The translations under genes were made by a program, and so were the position numbers. The notes beneath the pieces are model-generated. The model was given only the letters and a program-made list of their open reading frames with translations. It searched no databases and had not been told where the DNA came from. A stretch of 64,000 nt of DNA from Pseudotabrizicola sp. (GTDB taxonomy: Bacteria; Pseudomonadota; Alphaproteobacteria; Rhodobacterales; Rhodobacteraceae): NCBI RefSeq assembly GCF_030656345.1, contig NZ_JAUSNR010000002.1, positions 248,001-312,000 on the forward strand, given 5' to 3'. Of the stretch, positions 1 to 9,038 are shown one piece after another (the first letter of the stretch is position 1; every line of letters starts with the position of its first letter).

Positions 1-1508
1 GTGTTTGCCCGCACCTCTTGCCATTCTGTCACCCGGCCATCGGGCCAGATCACCCGCACTTCGGCGCTTTCCGCTTCGCCAAGCCCGAAATGCTGCGACC
101 CCCAGATGCCGCTGACATGGCCGCCGCCGGAAGTGATCTCTTGCCGCTGCAGATGATCACCCGTCCGCACCTCGACCCATGAACCAATGCCCGTGGCGTT
201 CGGCCCCGACTGGCGCAGATCGATGCGGGCCCAGTTGCCGACAGGCCCCGCATTGCGCCAGACCTGCGAGGGTGCGTTGCGGTTGACCACCACCAGATCC
301 AGCGCGCCATCGCCGTTCAGATCCACCACCGCGCCCCCGCGCGCGGCCAGCGTGCTGGCGACCCCGGCCTTGTCGGCGGCTTCCACAAACACCCCGTCTT
401 CGCCCTGCAACAGCAGGTTGTTGGGGTCGGCCATGGCAAAATCGGGCATTTCCCAGACATTGCCCTTGGCCACGAACAGATCCGCCCGGCCGTCATTGTT
501 CACATCGGCAAACTGCGCGTGCCAGCCGGTGGATGGGCGCAGATCTTCGCCCATGAACGGCCGGTGCGCGGTCACACCGCGTGCCCAGGCAATATCGGTG
601 TAATCGGGTTCCGCATCCGGGGCCGGGGTGACCAGCCGTTGCAGCTTGTTGTCGGCCATGCTGGTCAGGTAGAACTCAGGGTAGCCATCGGCGTCCAGAT
701 CGGTGCTGGCGATGCCCATCCCCCAGATCCGCAGGCGCTTCCAGCCCTCGGCTTCGGTATACAGGCGCGGGGGCTGACTGGCCTCCAGATGCCACATCTG
801 CTCCTGCCCGCCCTCGTAATACTCGCGGTCATTCGACACCCGCAGCGACTTTTTGCCTGACCCGTTCCAGTCGGTGAACAGCATCGACAGCGCGCAAAAG
901 CTGGGCGTCAGCGCCAGCGGTGCGGCGTAGCCGGTGCCTTCGGGCCGGTGCAGCCAGTTGTCGGTGCACGATCCCCAGGGGTAAGCCTCTTCACGCTGGT
1001 TGATGTAATTGCCGATGGCCAGCGTCGGCAGGCTTGCCCCCGTCTCCCACATCGCGGCAAAGGCGGTGGACCATGCGTCGCCGCCGTCAAACCCCCAGGC
1101 CTCATTCGCGCGCTCAAAGCGGCAGTCGCCCAAGCCGCGCATCACCACGTTCTCGCCCACCCGCAACAGCATCAGATCGGTAATGCCGTCACTGTCGATG
1201 TCGATGGGGTAGGTGCCCGTCACCGCCGCCATCTCGATCCCGGACTCAACAGGCGCAAAGGCCAGTGCCCCACCCGCCACGCTTTGATTGACGAACAAAG
1301 CCGCAGGCGCGGTGCCGCCCGACAGCGCCAGATCGGGCAAGGCATCGCCGTTGCAGTCGAACGCCGCCACGCCGCCGCCGACCATGTATTCCCATTCGCC
1401 GCTGAACTGGTGCGCCAGACCCGAGGGCCCCGTTTCTTCGACAAACTGCGGCACATCCTGTGCCGCCGCAGGCCCGGCCAGCACCAGACAGAAAACCCAA
1501 CCCCTCAT
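1..1508 (-). CDS. CRTAC1-like FG-GAP/VCBS repeat protein with ASPIC/UnbV domain (partial)
   Basis: An open minus-strand frame runs from the ATG at 1508 off the left edge, at least 502 codons. It starts with a short signal peptide (MRGWVFCLVLAG...AAA|QD), so the product is exported. Repeated Asp-rich FG-GAP/VCBS calcium-loop motifs of the D-x-D/N-x-D-G type follow (FDCNGDALPDL, DIDSDGITDL, DLDADGYPEF, DVNNDGRADL, DLNGDGALDL), consistent with a beta-propeller. The last ~70 visible residues (IDLRQSGPNATGIGSWVEV...HFGLGEAESAEVRVIWPDG) match the ASPIC/UnbV domain that ends CRTAC1-type proteins. The start overlaps the stop of the upstream haloperoxidase gene by 4 nt (ATGA), so the two are translationally coupled. 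CRTAC1-like and vanadium haloperoxidase genes often pair in bacteria, but the partner role is unknown. The true C-terminus is outside the window. Confidence 0.9.
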   Translation of the reverse strand, partial: MRGWVFCLVLAGPAAAQDVPQFVEETGPSGLAHQFSGEWEYMVGGGVAAFDCNGDALPDLALSGGTAPAALFVNQSVAGGALAFAPVESGIEMAAVTGTYPIDIDSDGITDLMLLRVGENVVMRGLGDCRFERANEAWGFDGGDAWSTAFAAMWETGASLPTLAIGNYINQREEAYPWGSCTDNWLHRPEGTGYAAPLALTPSFCALSMLFTDWNGSGKKSLRVSNDREYYEGGQEQMWHLEASQPPRLYTEAEGWKRLRIWGMGIASTDLDADGYPEFYLTSMADNKLQRLVTPAPDAEPDYTDIAWARGVTAHRPFMGEDLRPSTGWHAQFADVNNDGRADLFVAKGNVWEMPDFAMADPNNLLLQGEDGVFVEAADKAGVASTLAARGGAVVDLNGDGALDLVVVNRNAPSQVWRNAGPVGNWARIDLRQSGPNATGIGSWVEVRTGDHLQRQEITSGGGHVSGIWGSQHFGLGEAESAEVRVIWPDGRVTEWQEVRAN

Positions 1509-2815
1509 GCCAATGTCCTTAGTGCCACCGTATGGGCCCCGATGCAGCGGCCCTGATCCAGCCCCTGCTCAATCGCGGCGCGGAAATGTATCCCGCCATA
1601 CAGCCGCGAAATCCCGGCCTCATTGGCGGCGTCCCAGAAGCTGGCATAGGGCCGCCCGTCCATCCCCTCGCGCTCATGAGTAAAATCTTCATAGGCGTAG
1701 CCGTCGCCCAAGGCCGCCGTCAGCACCGTCGCCGCTGCTGCCGAAACGGTGGAATGGCCGGATGGGTATTCGGGAAACGGCGGGGTGATCAGCAGCGGTT
1801 TCCACGCCGGGTCGATCACCCGGTTGATATAGGTCACGGGGCGCAGCAGGTTGTATCCGGTCTTTTCATGCCAGCAGCCGATGAAGGCATCGGCCATCGC
1901 AACCCCCAAGCGCGCCATCACATCGACGCTGACAGCCAGCGGCAACTGCCGGCGGGTGATCAGATCATTGGCGACATAAATCCAGTGCCCCGGCGGGGTG
2001 GAGGACAACATCGGGTCATCCGACCAGAATCGCGCGATCAGCGTCTGTTCGGGGGTCAGCGCGCGGGTCACGGTGTAAACCTCCATGGCCTCGGCATAAA
2101 AGGCCGAACCCGGGTCTTCGCTGTAGGTCGGGGGCGGGGGCAGGGCGCAAGCATTGCCCACCGGCATCGCAAAGGGCCGCACATTGCCCCAGTCGGGCAG
2201 CAATGGAGCTTGTTGTTGCCGGACCAGACTGGTCGGCACCCATGCCGCCGGGTCGCCGGGCGCGGTGTAGCTTTGCGGAAAGCCCATATTCTCGACCACC
2301 GCGCCGCCATCACCGTCGGCCCAGCCGCAGATATGCGCGGCAATCGCCTGCCCCAGCACCGCACTGCGTGCGGCCACATCCGGGGCAAGACCCTCGGTCA
2401 CCCTGGCATCCAGCGTGCGGGTCATCGTGGCCAGTGCCCGCTGACCCGAAGGGCCGGTGTTGGCAAAGAAATGCGCCACCGCCCCCGACAGCGCCGCCTG
2501 CAGTACCGCTGCCGCATCATGCGCGCCTGCGCCCTGCGTAGGCAGCGGCGTCAGCCCGTTCACCTGCCCGGAAAGGCTGGTCATCGCCCCGTCACAGGCC
2601 GCCACCGCCTCATAGGCGGTGACCCCCAGATAGCCAAAGGCCCGCGCAGCGACCGGGGGCGAATAGGTTGCCGTGTGCCGCACCAGTTGCAGGGTCAGCT
2701 TGTACCAGTTCGTCAGAACCGGCACCGGGTCAGCGGCGGCCATCGCCCGCCCCGGCAACAGCGCGGCAATGCCTGCCGCTGCCCCCAAGCCCAGTACCCT
2801 GCGCCGGTCCATCAT
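1505..2815 (-). CDS. Vanadium-dependent haloperoxidase / PAP2-superfamily protein, Tat-exported
   Basis: The protein has 436 residues. The N-terminus MMDRRRVLGLGAAAG...AMAAADP is a twin-arginine-type signal, so it folds in the cytoplasm and acts in the periplasm. All three PAP2/haloperoxidase oxyanion motifs are present: KxxxxxxRP (K318...R325-P326), PSGHS (351-355, catalytic His354) and SRxxxxxH ending at His410. In this family the site binds vanadate (halide oxidation with H2O2) or phosphate (acid phosphatase); the sequence alone does not decide which. The start is ATG 2815 (or 2812) behind AGGGGGGT, only 7 nt after the xylA stop, so it is probably transcribed with the xylose operon. The CRTAC1 gene follows with a 4-nt overlap. 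Confidence 0.9.
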   Translation of the reverse strand: MMDRRRVLGLGAAAGIAALLPGRAMAAADPVPVLTNWYKLTLQLVRHTATYSPPVAARAFGYLGVTAYEAVAACDGAMTSLSGQVNGLTPLPTQGAGAHDAAAVLQAALSGAVAHFFANTGPSGQRALATMTRTLDARVTEGLAPDVAARSAVLGQAIAAHICGWADGDGGAVVENMGFPQSYTAPGDPAAWVPTSLVRQQQAPLLPDWGNVRPFAMPVGNACALPPPPTYSEDPGSAFYAEAMEVYTVTRALTPEQTLIARFWSDDPMLSSTPPGHWIYVANDLITRRQLPLAVSVDVMARLGVAMADAFIGCWHEKTGYNLLRPVTYINRVIDPAWKPLLITPPFPEYPSGHSTVSAAAATVLTAALGDGYAYEDFTHEREGMDGRPYASFWDAANEAGISRLYGGIHFRAAIEQGLDQGRCIGAHTVALRTLA

Positions 2816-2822
2816 ACCCCCC

Positions 2823-4124
2823 TCAGATGTACTTGTTCCACAGGTTCTCCAGCCGCTCCTGACGGCCCGATACCGGCTGCGGTTCCAGACCTTCCGCTTC
2901 CACCCGTGCGGCCGCTGCTTCCAGCCCGCCGGTCAGCATGGCCTGCGCGGCGGGGGTTTCCCACCCGGCATAGCGGGCGCGGCGGTTGGCCTCCATCTCA
3001 TCCGACTCCATCATCGCGGCGGCGCATTTCAGCGCCCGCGCGCAGGTGTCCATCCCGCCGACATGGGCGAGGATCAGATCTTCCGGGTCCAGCGACTGTC
3101 GGCGGATCTTGGCGTCAAAGTTTGTGCCGCCGGTGGTATAGCCACCCGCGCGCAGAATCTCGTAGAACGCCACCGCCTTTTCGGCGTGGTTGTTGGGAAA
3201 CTGGTCGGTATCCCAGCCAGACTGGTAATCGTTCCGGTTCATGTCGATCGACCCGAAAATCCCCAAGGCCGCCGCCATCCCGATCTCATGCTCGAACGAA
3301 TGGCCGGCCAGAATGGCATGGCCCTGTTCGATATTGGTCTGCACTTCCTTTTCCAGCCCGAAGTCCTTCAGGAAGCCGTAGACCGTGGCGACATCATAAT
3401 CATACTGGTGCTTGCTGGGTTCCTGCGGCTTTGGCTCGATCAGGATCGCGCCCTTGAAGCCGATCTTGTGTTTATACTCCACCACCTGCTGCAGGAACCG
3501 GCCCGCGTGCTTGCGTTCCGCCTTCAGGTCGGTGTTGAGCAAGGTTTCATACCCCTCTCGCCCGCCCCACAGCACGTAGTTCTGGCCGCCAAGCTTCATC
3601 GTGGCGTCCATGTTCGCCTTCACCGTTGCGGCGGCATAGGCATAAACATCGGGGTCGGGGTTGGTGGCCGCCCCCGACATCCAGCGCCGGTTGGAAAACA
3701 GGTTCGCGGTGCCCCACAGAAGCTGCGTCTTGTGGCTTTCCTGCTTCAGGCCAAGGTAGTCGACCATTTCATCCAGATTGCGTTTGCTCTCGGCAAACGT
3801 TGCGCCTTCGGGGCGCACATCGGCATCGTGGAAGCAATAAAACGGCGCGCCCAGAATATCGAACATCTCAAACGCCACATCGGCTTTCAGCCGGGCCAGA
3901 TCCATGCTGTCGCCGAACCAGGGCCGCTGCAGCGTTTGGCCGCCGAACGGGTCGCCGCCGGGCCATGCAAAGCTGTGCCAATAGGCGACGGCAAAGCGCA
4001 GATGATCTTCCATCCGCTTGCCCAGAACAATCTCATCCGGGTTGTAATGGCGGAAGGCATATTCGCTGGTGGCGCTTTCGCCCTCATATTTGACAGCGGG
4101 GATATCTTTGAAAAAATCGGTCAT
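2823..4124 (-). CDS. xylA: Xylose isomerase
   Basis: Cytoplasmic isomerase converting D-xylose to D-xylulose, 433 aa, the normal length for the class II (long-form) enzyme. Recognisable family segments are the N-terminal [12 protein letters not shown] start, [12 protein letters not shown] with the catalytic His, the metal and substrate loop [25 protein letters not shown] and the DTDQFPNN metal-site region. It overlaps the upstream xylB stop by 4 nt (ATGA), so it is translationally coupled as the last catabolic gene of the operon. The haloperoxidase gene begins 7 nt after its stop. Nothing is missing. Confidence 0.98.
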   Translation of the reverse strand: MTDFFKDIPAVKYEGESATSEYAFRHYNPDEIVLGKRMEDHLRFAVAYWHSFAWPGGDPFGGQTLQRPWFGDSMDLARLKADVAFEMFDILGAPFYCFHDADVRPEGATFAESKRNLDEMVDYLGLKQESHKTQLLWGTANLFSNRRWMSGAATNPDPDVYAYAAATVKANMDATMKLGGQNYVLWGGREGYETLLNTDLKAERKHAGRFLQQVVEYKHKIGFKGAILIEPKPQEPSKHQYDYDVATVYGFLKDFGLEKEVQTNIEQGHAILAGHSFEHEIGMAAALGIFGSIDMNRNDYQSGWDTDQFPNNHAEKAVAFYEILRAGGYTTGGTNFDAKIRRQSLDPEDLILAHVGGMDTCARALKCAAAMMESDEMEANRRARYAGWETPAAQAMLTGGLEAAAARVEAEGLEPQPVSGRQERLENLWNKYI

Positions 4125-5557
4125 GTCAGGCCCTTGATGGCAGATTGAGCGTTAAGGTGGCGGGCATGGCCCGCGTCGAAGGCGTCTTTAAGCGCCGGAT
4201 CGGGGTCGATGACGCGGGCGATGGCGGGCAAGGTGGCCACCTCGGCCCCGGCACCTGTGGCGGCCATCAGCGCCAGCCGTGCGGCCCCAAAGGCCCCACC
4301 GAAATCACCCGCCACCGGCACCTGCACCGGGCAGTCCAGCGCAGTTGCAATGGCACGCAACCAGTAGTCCGACTTCGACCCGCCGCCCACCGCCAGCAGA
4401 GAGTCCAGTCGGGTGCCGGTGGCGGCCAAGGCATCGCGACAATCGCGGAAGGCAAATGTTACGCCTTCGAGTATCGCGCGCGTTGCCGCCTGCCGGTCGG
4501 TCGCATGTTCCAGCCCGATGAACGCGCCCCGGACCGCAGCAGAGTTCAGCGGTGTCCGCTCGCCGCCCAGATAGGGCAGGAACAGCGTCTTGCCGGGCAC
4601 CTGCAGCGCCCCCAGATTGCTGGTCAGGCTGGCCGCATCGCTGCCGGTCAGCCCCGCAAACCAGTTCAGCGCATCGGTGCAGGCAAGGATCACCCCCATC
4701 TGATGCCAGGTGCCCGGCAGCGCGTGGCAGAAGGTATGCACCGCCGTCGCCGGGTCGGGCTGATAGCCATCGTTGGCCGCAAACAGCACGCCCGACGTAC
4801 CCAGCGACACAAACGCCTCACCGGCGCGCACCACACCGACCCCAACGCCCGATGCCGCGTTGTCGCCGCCACCGCCCGCGATGACCACGCCTGCAGGCAG
4901 GCCCCAGCGCGACGCCAACCCGGCGCGCAGAGTGCCAGACACCTCGGACCCCTCCACCAGCCTTGGCATATGATCGCGCGACAGCCCGGTCGCGGTCAGC
5001 AGATCATCGGACCAGTCGCGCGCGCCGGTATCCAGCCAGGCCGTACCCGCCGCATCCGACATTTCGCCCACATGATCGCCGGTCAGCCACAGGCGCAGGT
5101 AATCCTTGGGCAGCAGCACCTTGGCCACCTTGGCCCAAGTGCCCGGTTCATGCGCCTGCACCCACATCAGTTTCGGCGCGGTAAAGCCGGGAAAGACGAT
5201 GTTGCCGGTCAGCCGCCGGAACATCGGGTCGTCGTCAAGCTCGGCCGCTTCCACATGGCTGCGGCTGTCGTTCCACAGGATGCAGGGCCGCAGCACCTGA
5301 TCGGACGCGTCCAGCAGCGTGGCTCCGTGCATATGACCCGACAACCCGATGCCGCGCACCGCACCCAGACCATGCACCGCCAGCGCATCCATCACGGTTT
5401 CCGCGGCGGCAATCCAGTCGTTCGGCGATTGCTCGCTCCACCCCTCGTGCGGGCGCTGTACGGTCAGGGGGGCGGTGGCCTCGGCCATCACCTCCTGCGT
5501 GTCGGACATCAGAATGCCTTTCAGTCCCGATGTGCCCAGATCCAGCCCGATATACAT
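4121..5557 (-). CDS. xylB: Xylulokinase
   Basis: FGGY-family sugar kinase of 478 aa that phosphorylates D-xylulose to D-xylulose 5-phosphate for the pentose phosphate pathway. Visible motifs are the N-terminal phosphate-1 loop [20 protein letters not shown] (substrate contact), LWNDSRS, the adenosine-side [14 protein letters not shown] and the C-terminal [11 protein letters not shown] characteristic of FGGY kinases. Its ATG overlaps the xylG stop (TGATG) and its stop overlaps the xylA start, giving a tightly coupled xylG-xylB-xylA order. Placement between transporter and isomerase supports xylulose rather than another pentulose as substrate. Confidence 0.97.
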   Translation of the reverse strand: MYIGLDLGTSGLKGILMSDTQEVMAEATAPLTVQRPHEGWSEQSPNDWIAAAETVMDALAVHGLGAVRGIGLSGHMHGATLLDASDQVLRPCILWNDSRSHVEAAELDDDPMFRRLTGNIVFPGFTAPKLMWVQAHEPGTWAKVAKVLLPKDYLRLWLTGDHVGEMSDAAGTAWLDTGARDWSDDLLTATGLSRDHMPRLVEGSEVSGTLRAGLASRWGLPAGVVIAGGGGDNAASGVGVGVVRAGEAFVSLGTSGVLFAANDGYQPDPATAVHTFCHALPGTWHQMGVILACTDALNWFAGLTGSDAASLTSNLGALQVPGKTLFLPYLGGERTPLNSAAVRGAFIGLEHATDRQAATRAILEGVTFAFRDCRDALAATGTRLDSLLAVGGGSKSDYWLRAIATALDCPVQVPVAGDFGGAFGAARLALMAATGAGAEVATLPAIARVIDPDPALKDAFDAGHARHLNAQSAIKGLT

Positions 5558-6318
5558 CAGTAGGCCTTTGCGGGTTTCTTGCCCATGATGATCATGCCCA
5601 GAATGTCGTCATCGGTCACATCGCCGACGTTCACCGTGCCGACCCGCTGGCCGTTCTTCATCACCACCGCGCGGTCACACAGGTCCATCACCGCATGAAT
5701 GTCATGCTCAATCAGGAAGATCCCCAGACCCTGCCGCTTCAGCTCCTGAATAAGCTCGGCCACCATCTGGGTTTCCTGCGGGCCAAGCGCAGCCGTGGGT
5801 TCGTCCATGATCAGGATACGCGCGTTGAAATACACCGCCCGCGCAATGGCGACCGACTGGCGCTGCCCGCCTGACAGGGCAGACACCGGCACGTTGAACT
5901 TGCGGAAGTTCGGGTTCAGCCGCGCCATGATCTTGCGGGTTTCTGCCTCCATCCGGGCATCATCGACAAAACCCGCCGCCGTCACCAGCTCGCGCCCCAG
6001 AAACAGATTCGACGCCGCATCCAGATTGTCGGCCAAGGCGAGGGTTTGATAGATCGTCTCGATGTTGTAGTGCCGGGCGTCGCGCGGATTGCCGATCTCG
6101 GCCTTTTCGCCGTTGATATAGATCTCGCCGGCGTCTTTCTGATAGGCACCCGACAGGCACTTGATCAGCGTGGATTTCCCCGCACCGTTGTGGCCCAGCA
6201 GGCCCACAACCTCACCCGGATGCAGGTCGATGCTGACGTGATCGACTGCCTTGATCCCGCCGAAGGAAATCGAGATGTCGCGCATCTCGACCAAGGGGGT
6301 TCCTGTGTTCGTGGTCAT
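5557..6318 (-). CDS. xylG: Xylose ABC transporter ATP-binding protein, single nucleotide-binding domain
   Basis: Cytoplasmic ATPase of a sugar ABC importer, 253 aa. It has Walker [10 protein letters not shown], the Q-loop region YQTLALADN, signature LSGGQRQS, Walker [13 protein letters not shown] and the H-loop EHD. The start is ATG 6318 ([11 protein letters not shown]) because GAGGCAG lies just upstream; a longer reading would run into xylH. Classical XylG/RbsA/AraG ATPases of the CUT2 class are about 500 aa with two fused ABC domains. This protein carries one, like the FrcA type of alphaproteobacteria, and presumably works as a homodimer. It begins 10 nt after the xylH stop. Confidence 0.93.
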   Translation of the reverse strand: MTTNTGTPLVEMRDISISFGGIKAVDHVSIDLHPGEVVGLLGHNGAGKSTLIKCLSGAYQKDAGEIYINGEKAEIGNPRDARHYNIETIYQTLALADNLDAASNLFLGRELVTAAGFVDDARMEAETRKIMARLNPNFRKFNVPVSALSGGQRQSVAIARAVYFNARILIMDEPTAALGPQETQMVAELIQELKRQGLGIFLIEHDIHAVMDLCDRAVVMKNGQRVGTVNVGDVTDDDILGMIIMGKKPAKAY

Positions 6319-6328
6319 ATCTGCCTCC

Positions 6329-7642
6329 TCACTTCGTGCGGGCGCGGTAAAGGTTGTCGAGATAGACGGCGAGCACCAGAACCATGCCCACGACGATCCG
6401 CTGAATCGCGGCGTCAAAGCCGATCAGCACCATGCCGGATTGCAAGGACTGCATCACCAGCGCGCCAAGGATGGCACCGTAAATCGTGCCCACACCGCCA
6501 GCCAATGACGTGCCGCCAATGACGGCTGCCGCAATCACATACAGCTCGTCCAGCGTGCCAAGCGCGTTGGTGGCCGAATTCAGACGGGCCGAGGCGATCA
6601 CCGCCGCAATCCCGGTCAGCGCGCCCATCAGCGCAAAGATCTTCATCGTCATCCAGCGGGTGTTGATGCCCGCCAGCGCTGCAGCCTCGGGGTTACCGCC
6701 GATGGCAAAGACATAGCGGCCAAAGCGGGTGCGGGTCATCAGCACGGTCATCAGAATGCCGACGCCCAGCATGATCAGTACCGGAATGGCAAAGCCGTGC
6801 GAGACAAAGGCATCATCCGGCAGATCCATCTGGCGCAGAATGCCGCGCGGCAGCGGATAGGCGTTCATCAGCAGCACCGTCCCGATGATCGCGCCACAGC
6901 CGATGGCCCCCAAAGTCACCTCTGCCCACATCGGGCGCAGCGGGAATTCGTGCTTCACCCGCTGTTTGCGCCCGTTCATCAGCATCCAGACCACCCCGGC
7001 ACAGGCCAGCGCGCCGACAATCCAGCTGCCGGTCGCGCCCACATTGCCGCCGGGGCCACCACCCAGCAGCGCGAATGTGCTGTCGACCGGCGAAATCGTC
7101 TTGCCACCGTTCGAGATGAACGCCATCCCGCGCCAGACCATCAGCCCGCCCAGCGTGACGATAAACGACGGAATGCCGCGATAGGCGATCAGCCAGCCAT
7201 GCAGCGCGCCGATCAGCGTTCCGAGAATGATCCCGGCAATACACGTGATGATCCAGATCGACCAATGTCCCAGCCCAAGGATCTGCGGCAGCACATCCAC
7301 CTGCAGGATGCCCATGGTCATGCCGGTCACGCCGATCATCGACCCGACCGACAGGTCGATGTTGCGGGTGATGATCACCAGCACCATCCCCGTCGCCATG
7401 ATCCCGATGCTGGATGTCTGCACCGACAGGTTCCACAGATTGCGCGGGGTCAGGAACGCGCCATTGCCGTTCACGATGGCCCCGTACATGTGAAAGCCAC
7501 CCCAGATCAGCATCAGGGCGGCCAGCATGCCCAGCAGGCGGGTGTCAATCTCGGTGGCGGCCAGAAAGCGCTTTACCGGGTTGCCGCTGACGGCCGCCGA
7601 GGCAGGCATCGCGGGGGGGGAAGTAAGGGGAGTCTGGGTCAT
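6329..7642 (-). CDS. xylH: Xylose ABC transporter permease
   Basis: Inner-membrane permease of the CUT2 (ribose/xylose) family, about 437 aa, with many hydrophobic helices and the family signature region [17 protein letters not shown] followed by [17 protein letters not shown] and [15 protein letters not shown]. It forms the channel for xylose delivered by XylF and powered by XylG. I chose ATG 7642 ([13 protein letters not shown]); an in-frame ATG at 7675 would add 11 residues and has no clear ribosome-binding site. A hairpin sits between xylF and this gene and probably lowers its expression relative to the binding protein. Confidence 0.95.
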   Translation of the reverse strand: MTQTPLTSPPAMPASAAVSGNPVKRFLAATEIDTRLLGMLAALMLIWGGFHMYGAIVNGNGAFLTPRNLWNLSVQTSSIGIMATGMVLVIITRNIDLSVGSMIGVTGMTMGILQVDVLPQILGLGHWSIWIITCIAGIILGTLIGALHGWLIAYRGIPSFIVTLGGLMVWRGMAFISNGGKTISPVDSTFALLGGGPGGNVGATGSWIVGALACAGVVWMLMNGRKQRVKHEFPLRPMWAEVTLGAIGCGAIIGTVLLMNAYPLPRGILRQMDLPDDAFVSHGFAIPVLIMLGVGILMTVLMTRTRFGRYVFAIGGNPEAAALAGINTRWMTMKIFALMGALTGIAAVIASARLNSATNALGTLDELYVIAAAVIGGTSLAGGVGTIYGAILGALVMQSLQSGMVLIGFDAAIQRIVVGMVLVLAVYLDNLYRARTK

Positions 7643-7760
7643 GGCATCGTCCAACGCTATGGGGGACAGGGACATCGTGCAAAAACAGCAGCCCGGTGCG
7701 TGGCTTGGGCCACGGGACCGGCAACGCGCGTATCAGGCGGTCAGGATGTCGTAAAAGGCA

Positions 7761-7789
7761 GGCGCGGCGACCGTTCGGGCCGCCGCGCC
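7761..7789 (-). terminator. Attenuator-type hairpin between xylF and xylH
   Basis: On the minus strand GGCGCGGCGGCC pairs with GGTCGCCGCGCC (12 bp including one G-T pair) around the loop CGAAC and is followed by TGCCTTTT. It lies 11 nt downstream of the xylF stop and ahead of xylH. A partial terminator here would favour the binding protein over the membrane components, a common arrangement in binding-protein operons. Strength is inferred, not measured. Confidence 0.7.
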
Positions 7790-7799
7790 AGGTCAGATC

Positions 7800-8825
7800 T
7801 TATTCGCAGCCGACAACGCCGGCAGCAGCGCCTTCGCAGGCAGCGGCCTTGGTGATGTGCCCTGCGTCAATCGCGGCGTTCAGGTTTTCCTTGGTCAGTG
7901 GGGTTGGCGCCAGCAGGATCGCGTTCATCTCGATCCCCTTTTCGCCGTCCGAGAACTTGGAAGCGCCTTCGATCGAGTCCAGCGCGGCACCCTCTGCCAG
8001 AGCCGAGGCGATTTCGCCCGCAGCCTTGCCCAGCTGGCGCGCATCTTTCCAGACCGAAACGGTCTGGGTGCCACGGGCCACACGGTTGATCGCGGCATGG
8101 TCGCCATCCTGGCCACCAACCGGAACGGTCAGGCCCTGTGCGCCCAATGCAGCCACAACGCCACCGGCCATGCCGTCGTTCTGGCTCAGAACCGCGTCAA
8201 CGTCGTTGTTGTTGGCGGTCAGGATCTGCTCCATGTTCTTCTGGGCATTTTCCGGCTTCCATCCATCCGAGAAGGCCTCGCCGACGATGGTGATATCGCC
8301 CGCATCAATCGCAGGCTGGATCACCGACATCATGCCTTGCAGCAGGAAACCGGCATTCGGATCGCCCGGATCGCCCTTGATGATGGCATAATTGCCGGTC
8401 GGGGCCTGTGCAAAGACGTTTTCGGCAATGATCCGGCCCACGCCGACGTTGTCGAACGTGAGATAGAAGGTGCGGTCATCTTCGATCAGACGGTCATAGC
8501 CGACAACCGGAATGCCCTCATTCGCGGCAGCCTCGATGGCCGGTGCGATGGCGTCCTTGTCCCAGGCGTTGATGATCAGCGCGTCAACGCCCTGAGCGAT
8601 CAGCGCTTCAACGTCGGTCAGCTGCTTGGCCGAAGACGATTCAGCATCAGCCGAGACGTATTCGTTGCCAGCGGCTTCCAGTGCGGCCTTGACGGCGGCC
8701 TCGTCGATTTTCCAGCGCTCCTCCTGAAAGCTCCCCCAGGAAACGCCGATCTTTTTGCCCTCTGCCAGTGCAGCAGAGGAAAACCCCGTCGCCGCGATCA
8801 CGGCGAGCACGATTGCATTACGCAT
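7800..8825 (-). CDS. xylF: D-xylose ABC transporter substrate-binding protein
   Basis: Periplasmic sugar-binding protein of 341 aa. It begins with a Sec signal peptide (MRNAIVLAVIAATGFSSAALA|EG). The mature part has the Peripla_BP_4 fold typical of XylF: KIGVSWGSFQEERWKID, ALIINAWDKDAIAPAIE, IPVVGYDRLI, NDGMAGGVVAALG and VGGQDGD. The start is ATG 8825 behind AGGGAGGATACAC; longer in-frame readings would place 31 polar residues before the signal peptide. It is the first gene of the operon, transcribed away from the ROK regulator, as expected for a xylose-induced promoter. Confidence 0.97.
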   Translation of the reverse strand: MRNAIVLAVIAATGFSSAALAEGKKIGVSWGSFQEERWKIDEAAVKAALEAAGNEYVSADAESSSAKQLTDVEALIAQGVDALIINAWDKDAIAPAIEAAANEGIPVVGYDRLIEDDRTFYLTFDNVGVGRIIAENVFAQAPTGNYAIIKGDPGDPNAGFLLQGMMSVIQPAIDAGDITIVGEAFSDGWKPENAQKNMEQILTANNNDVDAVLSQNDGMAGGVVAALGAQGLTVPVGGQDGDHAAINRVARGTQTVSVWKDARQLGKAAGEIASALAEGAALDSIEGASKFSDGEKGIEMNAILLAPTPLTKENLNAAIDAGHITKAAACEGAAAGVVGCE

Positions 8826-8883
8826 GTGTATCCTCCCTATGGATGCAGCCAGCGTATGGCTGGTTCGGCAGATTCGCCGAGAC

Positions 8884-8898
8884 GGGCAAAAATTGCCC
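8884..8898. promoter_or_regulatory. Inverted repeat, candidate operator near the xylF promoter
   Basis: GGGCAA-AAA-TTGCCC is a perfect 6-bp inverted repeat with a 3-nt spacer. On the minus strand a consensus -35 hexamer TTGACA occurs at 8918-8913, which would place the -10 element within or next to this repeat, about 60-70 nt before the xylF start. A repressor bound here would block xylF transcription. The promoter assignment is weak because the -10 is poor. Confidence 0.45.
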
Positions 8899-8965
8899 TT
8901 ATTAATTTCAGTTGTCAAAATAAAAATTATGTCTGAACCTGCCGATGCGCAAAGAACTGGCCTTC

Positions 8966-8986
8966 AATTGCTGCTTTGCAGCAATT
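8966..8986. promoter_or_regulatory. Perfect palindromic operator candidate between xylF and the ROK gene
   Basis: AATTGCTGC-TTT-GCAGCAATT is a perfect 9-bp inverted repeat with a 3-nt spacer, 52 nt upstream of the regulator start and 140 nt upstream of xylF. Its size and position between the divergent genes suit a dimeric regulator, most simply the adjacent ROK protein, controlling both. It has no downstream U-tract and no gene end nearby, so it does not look like a terminator. Confidence 0.6.
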
Positions 8987-9038
8987 TTCAGACGGTATAT
9001 GTGCAATCGCAGGGTGAATTTGTTAGGGTGTCGAAGAA

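Noticed and set aside
1246-1500. Short alternative minus-strand frames within 1-1500
   Set aside because: The frame from 1508 to the window edge is continuous and carries signal peptide, FG-GAP repeats and ASPIC domain; the short frames are its shadows.
1532-3457. 641-codon open frame on the plus strand
   Set aside because: It lies antisense to the haloperoxidase and xylA genes, is low-complexity (His/Arg/Gln-rich) and has no family resemblance; it is a by-product of high GC.
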